Positions 35,480 through 45,345 of a DNA stretch of 64,000 nucleotides are shown piece after piece. Position 1 is the stretch's first letter. Every line of letters begins with the position of its first letter. The position numbers were made by a program, and so were the translations under genes. The notes under the pieces were generated by a model. That model was not told the origin of the DNA. It saw only the letters and a program-made list of their open reading frames with translations, and searched no databases. The stretch is from Paracoccus pantotrophus (GTDB taxonomy: Bacteria; Pseudomonadota; Alphaproteobacteria; Rhodobacterales; Rhodobacteraceae): assembly GCF_008824185.1 (NCBI RefSeq), contig NZ_CP044426.1:752501-816500 (forward strand), given 5' to 3'.

Positions 35480-36442
35480 ATGACCCCCACCAATCCCAGC
35501 CAGGACATCGCCCATCTGGCGCATGTCGAGATGCTGACCGACAGGTTCGAGGACAGCCTGGATTTCTTTACCCGCGTCTACGGGCTGAAACTGTCGGGGC
35601 AGGACGAGAACAGCGCCTATCTGCGGGCCTGGGACGATTACGAATATGCCTCGCTCAAGCTGACCCGCGCCGGGACCACCGGCGTCGGCCATATCGCCTA
35701 TCGCGCCGCGAGCCCTGAGGCGCTGGAGCGCCGCGTGGCCGCCATCGAGGCCTCGGGCTACAAGACCCACGGCTGGATTGATGGCGACCAGAGCCACGGC
35801 CGCGCCTTCCGCTTCGAGGATCCCTTCGGCCATGTCTTCGAGATCTATCACGATACCGTCTGGTACCAGCCGCAGGCCGAGGCCGAGCGCGCGGCGCTGA
35901 AGAACACCGCCAGCGCCTTCACCGGCGCGGCGCCGCGCCGGCTCGATCACCTGAACCTGCTGGCCGAGGACGTGACCGAATTCCGCCGTTTCATGGAAAC
36001 CTGCCTGGGCAGCCGGGTCACGGAACTGATCCAGCTCGACAACGGCCGCATCGGCGGCTGCTGGTTCACCGTCAACAACAAGACCTATGACCTGGCCTGC
36101 ACCGAGGAACATGGCGGCGGCCAAGGACGGCTGCACCACGTCACCTATGCCACCGACCAGCGCGAGGACATCCTGCGCGCCGCCGACATCTTCCTGCAGA
36201 ACGGCGTCCATATCGAGACCGGGCCGCACAAGCACGCCATCCAGGGCACCTTCTTCCTCTATGTCTGGGAGCCCGCCGGCAACCGGGTCGAACTGGCCAA
36301 TGCCGGGGCGCGGCTGATCTTGGCGCCCGACTGGCAGCCGGTGATCTGGACCGAGGCCGACCGCCGGAAGGGCCAGGCCTGGGGGCTGAAGACCATCGAG
36401 ACATTCCACACCCACGGCACCCCTCCGGTGCGGAAAGGCTGA
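35480..36442 (+). CDS. VOC-family (type I) extradiol ring-cleavage dioxygenase
   Basis: 320 residues, start after GGAGGAGACGAG. Two pairs of VOC modules as in catechol 2,3-dioxygenase. The catalytic half has RRLDHLNLLAEDV (H157), GRLHHVTYA (H219/H220) and GNRVELAN (E271), the 2-His-1-Glu iron site, and GPHKHAIQGTFFLYVWEP before it. The tail GLKTIETFHTHGTPP resembles XylE-type enzymes. It should open a catecholic or trihydroxy ring. In this operon it takes the place where a LigB-type gallate dioxygenase (GalA) would be expected, so gallate is the inferred substrate; an alkyl gallate or pyrogallol is possible. Confidence 0.85.
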   Translation: MTPTNPSQDIAHLAHVEMLTDRFEDSLDFFTRVYGLKLSGQDENSAYLRAWDDYEYASLKLTRAGTTGVGHIAYRAASPEALERRVAAIEASGYKTHGWIDGDQSHGRAFRFEDPFGHVFEIYHDTVWYQPQAEAERAALKNTASAFTGAAPRRLDHLNLLAEDVTEFRRFMETCLGSRVTELIQLDNGRIGGCWFTVNNKTYDLACTEEHGGGQGRLHHVTYATDQREDILRAADIFLQNGVHIETGPHKHAIQGTFFLYVWEPAGNRVELANAGARLILAPDWQPVIWTEADRRKGQAWGLKTIETFHTHGTPPVRKG

Positions 36443-36445
36443 GCC

Positions 36446-37117
36446 ATGGCAAAAGTCGTCCAGAACATCCAGCGCACCGATGCCGCGACCATCGCCGGCC
36501 TGGCCGAGGCGGGCGTCGCCACCGTGCACGAGGCGCAGGGCCGCATCGGCTGCCTTGCCAGCCACATGCGGCCGATCTGGGCCGGTGCGCGAATCGCCGG
36601 ATCGGCGGTGACGATCAGCGCGCCGCCCGGCGACAACTGGATGCTGCATGTTGCCATCGAGCAGCTGCGCGCGGGCGACGTGCTGGTCCTCGCTCCGACC
36701 AGCCCTTGCGACAACGGCTATTTCGGCGACCTGCTGGCGACCAGCGCCATGGCGCGGGGCTGCCGCGGGCTGGTGATCGACGCCGGCGTGCGCGATGTGC
36801 GCGACCTGACGGCGATGGGTTTCCCGGTCTGGTCCAGGGCCGTCAGCGCCCAGGGCACGGTCAAGGAGACGCTCGGCTCGGTCAACGTGCCCATCGTCTG
36901 CGCCGGCCAGAGAATCGAGGCGGGCGACGTGATCGTCGCAGATGACGACGGCGTCTGCGTGGTGCGCCGCGCCGATGCCGAGGCGGTGCTGGCCGCCGCC
37001 CGCAAGCGCATGGCAGCCGAGGAGGCCAAGCGCCAGCGGTTGGCTGCGGGCGAGCTCGGCCTCGACATCTACGACATGCGGCCCAGGCTGGAGGCAAAGG
37101 GGCTGAAATATGTCTAG
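36446..37117 (+). CDS. galC: 4-carboxy-4-hydroxy-2-oxoadipate aldolase (GalC/LigK-type, RraA family)
   Basis: 223 residues, three bases after the dioxygenase. TVHEAQGRIGCLASHMRPIW at the start and GLVIDAGVRDVRDL, with the Arg-Asp pair, in the middle are the CHA-aldolase form; GDVIVADDDGVCVV follows. It splits CHA to pyruvate and oxaloacetate, the last step of the gallate route. It overlaps the tannase gene by 8 bp. Confidence 0.88.
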   Translation: MAKVVQNIQRTDAATIAGLAEAGVATVHEAQGRIGCLASHMRPIWAGARIAGSAVTISAPPGDNWMLHVAIEQLRAGDVLVLAPTSPCDNGYFGDLLATSAMARGCRGLVIDAGVRDVRDLTAMGFPVWSRAVSAQGTVKETLGSVNVPIVCAGQRIEAGDVIVADDDGVCVVRRADAEAVLAAARKRMAAEEAKRQRLAAGELGLDIYDMRPRLEAKGLKYV

Positions 37118-38807
37118 GCCCAAGATCCGGTCTGCCTCGCTTCTAGTCGCGGCGCTGCTGGCGTCGCTGCCGGTGGGCGGCCGGGCGGCGCCTGCCGATC
37201 TGGCGGTTGTCGCCCCTGTCGCCTCATGCGCCAGTCTGGCCGGAACGGACATGACCGGCATCGGCGGACCGGGCAGCGCCGTGACCGAAGCCGTCGAAAC
37301 CACCAGCGACGGCGTTCCTGTCTGCTCGATCATCGGCACGCTGGCGCCCAAGGTGAATTTCCAGATCCTGCTGCCGCTGGAGAGCTGGACGCAGCGTTAC
37401 CTCCAGGTCGGCTGTGGCGGGCTTTGCGGGCGGATCACGCTGCAATCGGGCGCCTCGGCGGGCTGCAAGGTGCTGAGCGATGGCGGCTTCGTCATGGCCG
37501 CGACCGACATGGGCCATACCGGCCAAGACGGCAAATGGGGGCTGGATGATCAGCAGCGCCGGGACTTCGCCTATCGCGCTCAGCATGTCACGGCACAGGC
37601 CGCAAAGACGCTGATCCGCGCCTTCTATGGCCAGGACGCGCGCTACAGCTATTTCAACGGTTGCTCGGACGGTGGACGCGAGGGGCTGATGGAGGCCATG
37701 CGCTTCCCCGAGGATTTCGACGGCATCATTGCAGGCGCCCCCGCCATGCTGTTCCAGGTCCAGAATACGCTGCATCACGGCTGGCTGGCGCGCGCCAATA
37801 CCGGCGCGGATGGCAAGCCCATCCTGCTGTCGGACAAGCTGCCCCTGCTGCATCGCGCCGTCGTCGCCGCTTGCGACACGGCTGACGGGGTCCGGGACGG
37901 GCTGATCAGTCAGCCTGCGGCCTGCAGCTTCGATCCGGCGGTGCTGGTCTGCAAGGACGGGCCGGCAGGCGATTGCCTGACCGCTGCCGAGGCCGAGGTC
38001 GCGGCCAAGGTCTATGACGGTCCCCGCGACGCGGTCACCAGCGCCCCCCTGACGCCGGGCCAGCAGCTGCCGGGGTCCGAGCTGAACTGGCAGGGCGTCT
38101 TCGTGCCCGACAGCCATGACCAGCAGCCCTTCAGCGCGATGATCGTGGACCCGGTGCTGCGCTATCTGGCCTTCGAGCCAGCCCGGCCGCAGATGACCCT
38201 GGACGATCTGCACTTCACCATCGCCACGCTGGACGCCCTGCGCCCGCGCCATCCGCTTTTCGACGCGACCAATCCCGACCTGTCGGCCTTTCAGCAGGCC
38301 GGCGGCAAGCTGATCCTATGGCACGGGCTGGCCGATCCCCATATCGCCCCCGCCAACACGCTGGCCCTGCACAAGGCGATGCTGGAGGTGATGGGCGCGG
38401 ACACCCTTGCCGGGTTCGAGCGGCTGTACCTGCTGCCCGGCGTCAGCCATTGCAGCGGCGGCGAGGGGCCGTCGAACCTGGACCTGCTGACGCCGATGAT
38501 GGCTTGGGTCGAGGGCGACGAGGCCCCGGAAGCCATCCTGACCTCCAGCACCGCCGCGGTGTCGAGCTTCGGCCAGCCTGAAGGGGATGAAGGGCGCGGC
38601 GGCGGGATGGCGATCAAGGATCTGGGGATCCCGCCGTTGCCGGCGATGACGCGCCCGGTCTGGCCCTGGCCCGCGACCGCCGCGCTGAGGCCCGGCGCCG
38701 ACTACACCAAGGCGGACAGCTGGACCCGTGGCCCGGATGCCGCCATCGTCAGCACGCGCGATTGGCCCGGTTCCGACCTGTTCGCACCCTATACCTCTAC
38801 GGAGTGA
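37110..38807 (+). CDS. tannase/feruloyl esterase family secreted esterase
   Basis: 565 residues. Signal peptide at 1-27. The CS-D-HC catalytic arrangement of the family is complete: C185-S186 in YFNGCSDGGREG, D409 in WHGLADPHIAP, and H447-C448 in GVSHCSGG. Members hydrolyse galloyl esters of tannins or feruloyl esters of plant wall polymers, outside the cytoplasm. Being inside an operon with galB, galC and galD it probably releases gallate from tannin-like esters. It shares 8 bp with galC. Confidence 0.92.
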   Translation: MSRPKIRSASLLVAALLASLPVGGRAAPADLAVVAPVASCASLAGTDMTGIGGPGSAVTEAVETTSDGVPVCSIIGTLAPKVNFQILLPLESWTQRYLQVGCGGLCGRITLQSGASAGCKVLSDGGFVMAATDMGHTGQDGKWGLDDQQRRDFAYRAQHVTAQAAKTLIRAFYGQDARYSYFNGCSDGGREGLMEAMRFPEDFDGIIAGAPAMLFQVQNTLHHGWLARANTGADGKPILLSDKLPLLHRAVVAACDTADGVRDGLISQPAACSFDPAVLVCKDGPAGDCLTAAEAEVAAKVYDGPRDAVTSAPLTPGQQLPGSELNWQGVFVPDSHDQQPFSAMIVDPVLRYLAFEPARPQMTLDDLHFTIATLDALRPRHPLFDATNPDLSAFQQAGGKLILWHGLADPHIAPANTLALHKAMLEVMGADTLAGFERLYLLPGVSHCSGGEGPSNLDLLTPMMAWVEGDEAPEAILTSSTAAVSSFGQPEGDEGRGGGMAIKDLGIPPLPAMTRPVWPWPATAALRPGADYTKADSWTRGPDAAIVSTRDWPGSDLFAPYTSTE

Positions 38808-38809
38808 TC

Positions 38810-39865
38810 ATGAGCGACGGCATTCCCTGCCTGTGGATGCGGGGCGGAACCTCGAAGGGGGCCTATTTCCTGGCCCGCGACCTGCCCGCCGATCCCGCCA
38901 GCCGTGACGCGCTGCTGCTGCGCATAATGGGCAGCCCCGATCCGCGCCAGATCGACGGGATCGGCGGCGCGGATCCCCTTACCTCGAAGGTGGCGATCCT
39001 GTCGCCATCCTCGCGGGCGGATGCCGATGTGGATTATCTGTTCCTGCAGGTCTTTGTCGATCAGGCCCTGGTGTCGGATGCCCAGGGCTGCGGCAATATC
39101 CTGGCCGGGGTCGGCCCCGCCGCCATCGAGCGCGGCCTGCTGCCCGCCATCGGCGACGAGACTCCGGTCCGTATCCACATGCTGAACACCGGCGAGGTGG
39201 CGCTGGCCCGGATCCGCACCCCGCAGGGCCGCGTCAGCTACAAGGGGACTGCGATGATCGACGGCGTGCCCTTTGCCTCGGCACCAATCCCGCTGATGTT
39301 CCAGGACATCGCCGGGTCGATGTGCGGGGCGCTGCTGCCTTCGGGGCGTGCGGTGGACGTCATCGACGGGTTCGAATGCACGCTGATCGACAACGGCATG
39401 CCTTGCGTCATCCTGCGCGCCGGCGATTTCGGCTTGAGCGGGCAGGAAAGCCGCGAGGCGCTGGACGGCGACGCCGCGCTCAAGGCGCGGATCGAGGCGA
39501 TCCGCCTGAAGGCGGGGCCGCTGATGAAGCTGGGCGATGTGGCGGAAAAATCCGTGCCCAAGATGACGCTGGTCTCGGCCCCCACCCAGGGCGGCACCAT
39601 CGGCACGCGCAGCTTCATCCCGCATCGCTGCCATGCTTCGATCGGGGTTTTTGCCGCGGTCAGCGTCGCCACCGCCTGCACGCTCGAGGGAACGCCGGCC
39701 GCCGCGCTGGCCAGCCTGCCCGCGGATGGCCGATTTCTGATCGAGCATCCGACCGGCGCGGCCGAGGTGCTGATCGAGCGGGACGGGCAGGGCCGGGTCA
39801 CCGCCGCCGGCACCTTGCGCACCGCCCGCAAGCTGATGGATGGTCTGGTCTGGCCGCGGGATTGA
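38810..39865 (+). CDS. galD: 4-oxalomesaconate tautomerase GalD (PrpF family)
   Basis: 351 residues from ATG 38810 after GGAG; the frame open to 38762 is upstream shadow. PrpF/diaminopimelate-epimerase fold with MRGGTSKGAYFLARDLP, the cis-trans isomerase entry, and SDAQGCGNILAGVGP with a conserved Cys. It converts the keto tautomer of 4-oxalomesaconate to the enol form used by GalB. Last gene of the rightward operon. Confidence 0.9.
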   Translation: MSDGIPCLWMRGGTSKGAYFLARDLPADPASRDALLLRIMGSPDPRQIDGIGGADPLTSKVAILSPSSRADADVDYLFLQVFVDQALVSDAQGCGNILAGVGPAAIERGLLPAIGDETPVRIHMLNTGEVALARIRTPQGRVSYKGTAMIDGVPFASAPIPLMFQDIAGSMCGALLPSGRAVDVIDGFECTLIDNGMPCVILRAGDFGLSGQESREALDGDAALKARIEAIRLKAGPLMKLGDVAEKSVPKMTLVSAPTQGGTIGTRSFIPHRCHASIGVFAAVSVATACTLEGTPAAALASLPADGRFLIEHPTGAAEVLIERDGQGRVTAAGTLRTARKLMDGLVWPRD

Positions 39866-40472
39866 TCCTGCCACGGCAAGAGGCTGGATGGCCGGGGATC
39901 GGGACAATACCTGAAAATCTCGGGGAACCGCGACCGCGCGGCAAGCGGTCTGCTGGCCTGTGCAGTGGTCTGCCGAGGCGGTTAATCTGGGCGGCCGCCC
40001 CGCTATCCCGACCTCGGTATCCCCGGGTCGGATTCCGATCCGCATATGATCGACCGGTTCGGGCGAGCCTACCCGGCGCCGGGTGGCGTGCTGGCGGTCC
40101 GGATGTCCGGCGATCTGGATCAGCCCGTGCATCGGATGCTGGAGCGGCTGGATCGCGATCCATCTTTGATCGACCGGTTGGCTGGCGCGCGGGCTGTGCG
40201 TTCGATGCTGACGGTGCCAGGGCGGATGCATGTCTGCTGAGGCGCTTGTGCCGGGCGGACCATCTTGCGCACCGCGTATTACCACGAACTGCCCGGCGCG
40301 GGTGTCGTCGAATGGTTTCACGGCTCGGCCCTGTGGCCCGGACTCGCGGCCTTCATCACGCCCGGGCTGCAGGTCTTCCCGGGCGAATACCACCATCGCC
40401 CGCTTCCATCCCGAGGCGAAGGGCCGAGGCGCTGCCGCGCTTTTCGCGCCTGTTCCTGGTGGTGCTGAGATC
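39866..40472. other. non-coding or decayed stretch after galD
   Basis: About 600 bp between convergent galD and the AbrB-like gene. Short frames at 40046-40240 and 40265-40468 read like protein (for example AYYHELPGAGVVEWFHGSAL) but break quickly, have no start signals and match no family I recognise. Probably remains of one lost gene. Confidence 0.45.
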
Positions 40473-41543
40473 CTAGCCGAGGCGTTCGGTCAGGCGGATC
40501 AGCGGCCGCGCCAGCGGCATCAGCAGGAAGATCCGCACCAAATGCGCGGCGGTGACGAGCGAGACGTCCTGATTCAGGAACTGGGCGGTCAGCGCCATCT
40601 CGGTCACGCCGCCCGGCGCGATTCCCAGGACGACGCTGCGCCAGTCCAGTGGCGTGAAACGCGCCAGCGCCGCCGCAGAGCCGCAGGTGAGGGCCAGCAG
40701 GCCCAATGTTCCCAGCATCGAGATGGCAAGCTCGCGCCGGGCGGCCCGCAGCATTTGCGCCTGAAAAGTCGAGCCCAGCCAGGCCCCAAGGACCAGCTGC
40801 GCTGCGGCCAGCACCACATGCGGATATTGCGGCAGCGTCACGCCGGCCGCGGTCAGCGCCGCTGCAAGGCCGAGGGGGCCGAGGAAATAGGGATTGGCCC
40901 AGCCCAGCCGGCGGAACAGCGCGCCGCCCGCCAGGCCGATCAGCGGCAGCACCAGCAGGCGCGGATCGTCGAACGCCTCGGCCCCCGCAACGGTGGCGGT
41001 GTCGGGCCGGACAAAGCCGTCGAAGGCATAGAGCAGCGCAGGCACCAGCACCACGATGGCGGCGATCCGCAGCGACTGGGCTACGACGACGGGGGCGGGC
41101 GGCAGGCCGCAGCTTTCGGCGATGACCGCGGCCTCGACCGGCGCAAGGGGAAAGGTCGCCAGCACCATGCGCGACAGCCTGACGCCGGCCAGCCGTGCCT
41201 GCACGACCGAGACGGCCAGTGCCAATACCGTCGTCATCGCCGCCATGCCGGCCAGCAGCGGCAGCATCTTCAGGACGACGGCCAGGGCTTCGTCCGTGAA
41301 GGCCAGTCCGACCGTGGTGGCCACCACCGCCTGTCCGAATGGCCGGCTGCGCACCGGCAGCGGGCGATCGACTAGCCCCGACAGGGACAGGGCCGCCGTC
41401 GTCAGCAGTGGACCGATCATCCAGGGCAGCGGCAGGTGCAGCCGCGCGGATATCCAGCCGGCCAGCATGGCCAGAGAATAGGCGAGCGCCAGCCGCAAGG
41501 GGCGGTTCCCTTCGGCGGGGCGGCGGGCGTCGGCCGGGATCAT
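40473..41543 (-). CDS. AbrB-family membrane protein (AbrB_dup)
   Basis: 356 residues from ATG 41543, overlapping the TctB stop by ATGA. About ten membrane segments in two repeats: LHLPLPWMIGPLLTTAALSLSG in the first, and GWANPYFLGPLGLAAALTAAG with APGGVTEMALTAQFLNQD in the second. This is the family once called ammonia-monooxygenase-like, often a putative efflux or acid transporter. It is co-transcribed with a TctACB importer. Confidence 0.88.
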   Translation of the reverse strand: MIPADARRPAEGNRPLRLALAYSLAMLAGWISARLHLPLPWMIGPLLTTAALSLSGLVDRPLPVRSRPFGQAVVATTVGLAFTDEALAVVLKMLPLLAGMAAMTTVLALAVSVVQARLAGVRLSRMVLATFPLAPVEAAVIAESCGLPPAPVVVAQSLRIAAIVVLVPALLYAFDGFVRPDTATVAGAEAFDDPRLLVLPLIGLAGGALFRRLGWANPYFLGPLGLAAALTAAGVTLPQYPHVVLAAAQLVLGAWLGSTFQAQMLRAARRELAISMLGTLGLLALTCGSAAALARFTPLDWRSVVLGIAPGGVTEMALTAQFLNQDVSLVTAAHLVRIFLLMPLARPLIRLTERLG

Positions 41544-42010
41544 GGCATGGGCAATCCCAGCAGTTTCCCGAACAGCAGGACCGCGATCAGCCAGATCCCT
41601 GCCCCGGTGGCCGCAGCCCGGATCAGCGGGCGCTCGCCCGCGAAAAGCAGCGTGACCAGAGCCGAGGCCAAGGCGAGCGCAAGGGGCAATCCGATCCAGC
41701 CCGCGCCCGACATGCAGACGAGGAAGATCGCATATGCCGCCAGCGCCCGCCCGCTTGCCGAGAAATCCGGTCGCTCGTGGGCAAAGGCCCGGCGCAGGGC
41801 CAGTACCAGATAGGCGGCGGAACAAACCGTGCCGAAGACCGCCACCTGCTCGGGCAGGGCGCCCGGCCCGGTGTCGCCGGTCGAATGCCCGGCGGGCAGG
41901 GCCAGCGCCATGAACAGGAAGGTGATGCAGCCCGCAAGGCAGATCACGCCGGCGATGACGTCGCCGACGGGAAAGCCCTGGCCTGCCCCGAGGACGCTGC
42001 GGCCGGTCAT
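41540..42010 (-). CDS. tctB: TTT small membrane subunit TctB (second system)
   Basis: 156 residues from ATG 42010, sharing ATGA with the tctC stop. Four membrane helices, preceded by GDVIAGVICLAGCITFLFMA. TctB proteins are poorly conserved; identity follows from position and topology. Confidence 0.85.
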   Translation of the reverse strand: MTGRSVLGAGQGFPVGDVIAGVICLAGCITFLFMALALPAGHSTGDTGPGALPEQVAVFGTVCSAAYLVLALRRAFAHERPDFSASGRALAAYAIFLVCMSGAGWIGLPLALALASALVTLLFAGERPLIRAAATGAGIWLIAVLLFGKLLGLPMP

Positions 42011-43011
42011 TGCACGAAGCCCGCCGATTTCAGGAACTCTGCCTGCTGCTCGAGATCCTTCTGCACCCGCTGGGTGAACTCGGCCTCGGCCCAGTCGGGG
42101 CTGTCCTGGAACTGCTCTTCCTGGAACGTCCGCCATTCCGCCGAGGCGGTCACCTTGTCGATCGCAACCTGGATGGCATCGACCACGTCATCGGGGGTGC
42201 CAGCCTTGACGGCGATGCCGCGCCAGATCGCGCCTTCCAGTTCATAGCCCTGTTCCCTGAAGGTCGGTGCGTCGGGCAGGAAGGCGGAGCGTTCGGCGGT
42301 GGTGACGCCCAGCAGGCGGATCTCGCCGTTCTTGACCTGCGCGAGCCCGGTGGATGGCGTCATCATCGCGGCGTCGATATGCTTGCCCAGCAGGCCCAGC
42401 GTGACCTTGCCCGAGGCGTCATGCGGGATCCAGCCGCTTTCGAAGCCGCCCTGCTTCATCAGCTGATAAAGCATGTATTGGTGGAAGCCGCCTGACGAGT
42501 GACCGCCGACCTTCAACTCGTTCGGATGCTCCTTCTTGTAAGCCACGAAGTCCTCGACGGTCTTGAAGGGACTGTCGGCCCGCACCGCCAGCGACGAGGG
42601 CTCGGATTGCATGGCGCGCAGCAGGCGCAGATCGTCCAGCTTGAAGGGGATCAGCCCCTGGGCGATGCCGAAGGTCAGTGTACCGGTCAGCACCAGGATA
42701 TTGTAGCCGTCGGCGGGCTGGGTCGCGATCTGCGACAGGCCGACCGCGCCGCTGCCGCCGGGACGGTTGTCGACCTTGACGGTCCAGCCGGCCTCTTTCT
42801 CCAGCAGCTCGGCCAGCTTGCGGCCATAGGTGTCCAGCGCGCCGCCGGCCCCGGACCAGACGACCAGCGTCACCGGCTTGTCGGGGAAATCGGCGGCCGC
42901 GCTCTGCGGCAGGGCCAGCACCGTGCCGGCGGCCATGCAGAGTGCGGTGACGGTCCCGCGGACCAGCCGCGCGAAACGACCCGGCCGGGCGGTGAAGGTG
43001 GTGTGTCGCAT
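42007..43011 (-). CDS. tctC: TTT-family substrate-binding protein (Bug/TctC), second system
   Basis: 334 residues with a signal peptide to about residue 41 (cleaved near SAAADF). Bug-family loops VWSGAGGALDTYGRKLAE and NRPGGSGAVGLSQIATQPADGY. It binds a carboxylate in the periplasm. The first loop carries A in place of the more usual G-G-x-D pattern seen at 21560, so the ligand probably differs. Confidence 0.92.
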   Translation of the reverse strand: MRHTTFTARPGRFARLVRGTVTALCMAAGTVLALPQSAAADFPDKPVTLVVWSGAGGALDTYGRKLAELLEKEAGWTVKVDNRPGGSGAVGLSQIATQPADGYNILVLTGTLTFGIAQGLIPFKLDDLRLLRAMQSEPSSLAVRADSPFKTVEDFVAYKKEHPNELKVGGHSSGGFHQYMLYQLMKQGGFESGWIPHDASGKVTLGLLGKHIDAAMMTPSTGLAQVKNGEIRLLGVTTAERSAFLPDAPTFREQGYELEGAIWRGIAVKAGTPDDVVDAIQVAIDKVTASAEWRTFQEEQFQDSPDWAEAEFTQRVQKDLEQQAEFLKSAGFVQ

Positions 43012-43057
43012 CGATTCTCTCTCCCTGGATTGATGGCTTGCGGTCGTGGCGGGCGGT

Positions 43058-44557
43058 CTAGACCGCCGCGCCCCGGTGTGGGCACCGCCGCGCGCGCCAG
43101 ACGCGGCGCAGGGGCACCAGGATGCTGATCAGGCTGAGGATCAGGAACAGCACGCTGATCGGATCGGTCAGAAACACCATGTAGCTGCCCTGCGACGACA
43201 CCATCGCTGTGCGGTAGTTCGATTCGATCAGGTAGCCCAGAACCATGGCGAGGATGACGGGCGCGACCGGGAAGCTGAGCTTCTTCATCAGGTATCCGAC
43301 CAGGCCAAAGGCCAGCGTCATCCAGACGTCGAACATCAGGTTGCGGATGGCGAAGGCGCCGAGGACAGCGAAGGCCAGGATTCCCGCAGCGATGACCCCG
43401 TCGGGCAGCAGCACGGTCCGCGCCATGAGCGGCAGGAACAGCGAGCCGACCAGATATTGCACCAGCGACGCGATGATGACGCCAAACAGGATCGCATAGA
43501 CCAGCGTCGGCTGCTCGTCGAAAAGCTGCGGGCCGGGATGCAGGCCGTGCATGATCAGCGCCCCCATCATGATCGCCGTGGTGGGCGAGCCGGGAACGCC
43601 CAGCGACAGCAGCGGTACCAGCGCCCCGCCGACCGTGGCGTTGTTCGAGGCTTCGGGTGCGGCGATACCGTTGGCCGCGCCCTTGCCGTATTCCTCGGGA
43701 TGCTTGTCGCGAGCGCGGGCATAATCGCGTGCCACCCAGCAGGCGATATTCCCGCCGACGCCCGGCAGGATGCCCAGGAGCGTGCCGATGACCGAGCCCG
43801 ACAGCATCGAGCGCCAGGTTTCCTTCAGCAGGGCACGGGACATGAACACATGGCCCACGCGGTCCTTGCCCGGCTTGGGGCCGCGGGCGTGCTTCTCGGC
43901 CAGGGCGATTGCCTCGGATACGGCGAAGAGGCCGATCAGCGCGGCTAGGAACGGCACGCCCTCGTACAGCTCGAAATGGCCGAAGGTGAAGCGCGGCGTC
44001 CCCGAGATCGGGTCGATTCCCACCGTCGCCAGCGCCAGCCCCAGCACCGCGCCCAGCAGGCCCTTGACCAGCGATCCGCCCGACAGGGCCGCGACCGAGG
44101 TCAGGCCGAACAGACCGACCGCGAAATAGCCCGCCGGCCCGAATTGCAGCGCCAGCTTGGCCAGCGGCATCGCCAGCAGCAACAGGGCGAGCCCGCCGAT
44201 CACACCGCCCACCGTCGACGCGGTCAGCGAGATCGAGATCGCTTCATTGGCCCGGCCTTTCTGCGCCATGGCATAGCCGTCGATGGCCGTTGCCGCCGCC
44301 GCCGCTGTGCCCGGTGTCGACAGCAGGATCGCGCTGATCGAGCCGCCATATTCGGCCGAGGTGTATAACGAGATCATCAGCAGCATGCTGAGTTCGGGCG
44401 ACATCGTATAGGTGAAGGGGATCAGCAGGCTCAGCCCGATTGACGGCCCGAGTCCGGGCAGCGCCCCGATCACGACCCCCAGCAGCGCGCCGACCAGCAG
44501 CACCGCTAGGCCAGAAAGGCTGAAGATGACCCCCAAAGACTGGATGATCCCGTCCAT
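43058..44557 (-). CDS. tctA: TTT large membrane subunit TctA (second system)
   Basis: 499 residues from ATG 44557 after GGGAGGAAACG; the frame extends to 44794 only by chance. TctA motifs GALPGLGPSIGLSLLIPFTY, SAEYGGSISAILLSTPGT and GILPGVGGNIACWVARDY. Here tctA comes first in the operon (A-C-B-AbrB), unlike the C-B-A order of the first system. Confidence 0.95.
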   Translation of the reverse strand: MDGIIQSLGVIFSLSGLAVLLVGALLGVVIGALPGLGPSIGLSLLIPFTYTMSPELSMLLMISLYTSAEYGGSISAILLSTPGTAAAAATAIDGYAMAQKGRANEAISISLTASTVGGVIGGLALLLLAMPLAKLALQFGPAGYFAVGLFGLTSVAALSGGSLVKGLLGAVLGLALATVGIDPISGTPRFTFGHFELYEGVPFLAALIGLFAVSEAIALAEKHARGPKPGKDRVGHVFMSRALLKETWRSMLSGSVIGTLLGILPGVGGNIACWVARDYARARDKHPEEYGKGAANGIAAPEASNNATVGGALVPLLSLGVPGSPTTAIMMGALIMHGLHPGPQLFDEQPTLVYAILFGVIIASLVQYLVGSLFLPLMARTVLLPDGVIAAGILAFAVLGAFAIRNLMFDVWMTLAFGLVGYLMKKLSFPVAPVILAMVLGYLIESNYRTAMVSSQGSYMVFLTDPISVLFLILSLISILVPLRRVWRARRCPHRGAAV

Positions 44558-44883
44558 CGTTTCCTCCCTTTGGACATCGGGCGGGGCGCCGCTCTTCCGC
44601 CGCGGCCCGGCCGTCTTGCCCGTTGTGTCCTCCAGGGCCGCGCGGGACAATTCAGAAGAAGCGGCCTCGCGATAAGCAGATGCTATAGGGAATCGCCTTG
44701 ACCGGAGGTTTCCCGAGTTGGTCGGAGCCCTGCAACAATGTGTCTGGATCGCCGTGTCGCTCGAACAGTCGAGTGACTGCGCGGTGAAGTGCATGCGCTT
44801 TTGGGACGACTGGACGGTCCGCTCGACCCGCTTCCCATTCGTCGACCAACGGCATCACGCAGGAGTGCGGTCATGCGCTGACA

Positions 44884-45345
44884 TCAACATTCATGATTGC
44901 CTTCTTCCCGATCCCGCTGGAGCCGGCCTATCATCCCCCGTAATCCGTCCAGCTCGATGAAGTTGTCGGCCTGGCGGTGCAATTCGTCGGCAATCATTGG
45001 CGGTCGCGAACGTATAGTCGAGACCATTGAGACCCGCACGCCTTGGCGCTGCAGCGCCTCGACCAATGGACAAAAGTCGCCGTCGCCGGAAAACAGCACC
45101 TCATGGTCCAGCCGCGGCGCCAGTTCCATGGCGTTGATCACCAGCTCGACATCCATGTTGCCCTTGACCTTGCGGCGCCCCAGCGCGTCGGTATATTCGC
45201 GGGCGGGCTTCGTTACCATGGAATAGCCATTGTAATGCAGCCAGTCGACCAGCGGGCGGATCGGCGAATAATCCTCGTTTTCCAGCAGCGCCGTATAGTA
45301 ATAGGCGCGGATCAGCTTGCCGCGCCGCTCGAATTCCAGACAAGA
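44884..45345 (-). pseudogene. truncated NYN-domain (LabA/DUF88) protein gene
   Basis: The reading frame from FERRGKLIRAYYYTALLENED through KGNMDVELVINAME and VLFSGDGDFCPLVEALQRQG is a NYN RNase-like domain, a very well conserved alphaproteobacterial protein. The first 30-40 residues, with the first catalytic Asp (FIDGANLY), are gone; upstream of about 45345 the frame runs into IS66 sequence. It is a broken copy and should lack activity. Confidence 0.85.

Noticed and set aside
35333..37351. 672-residue minus-strand frame
   Set aside because: Covers the dioxygenase and aldolase genes in antisense; composition is shadow-like.
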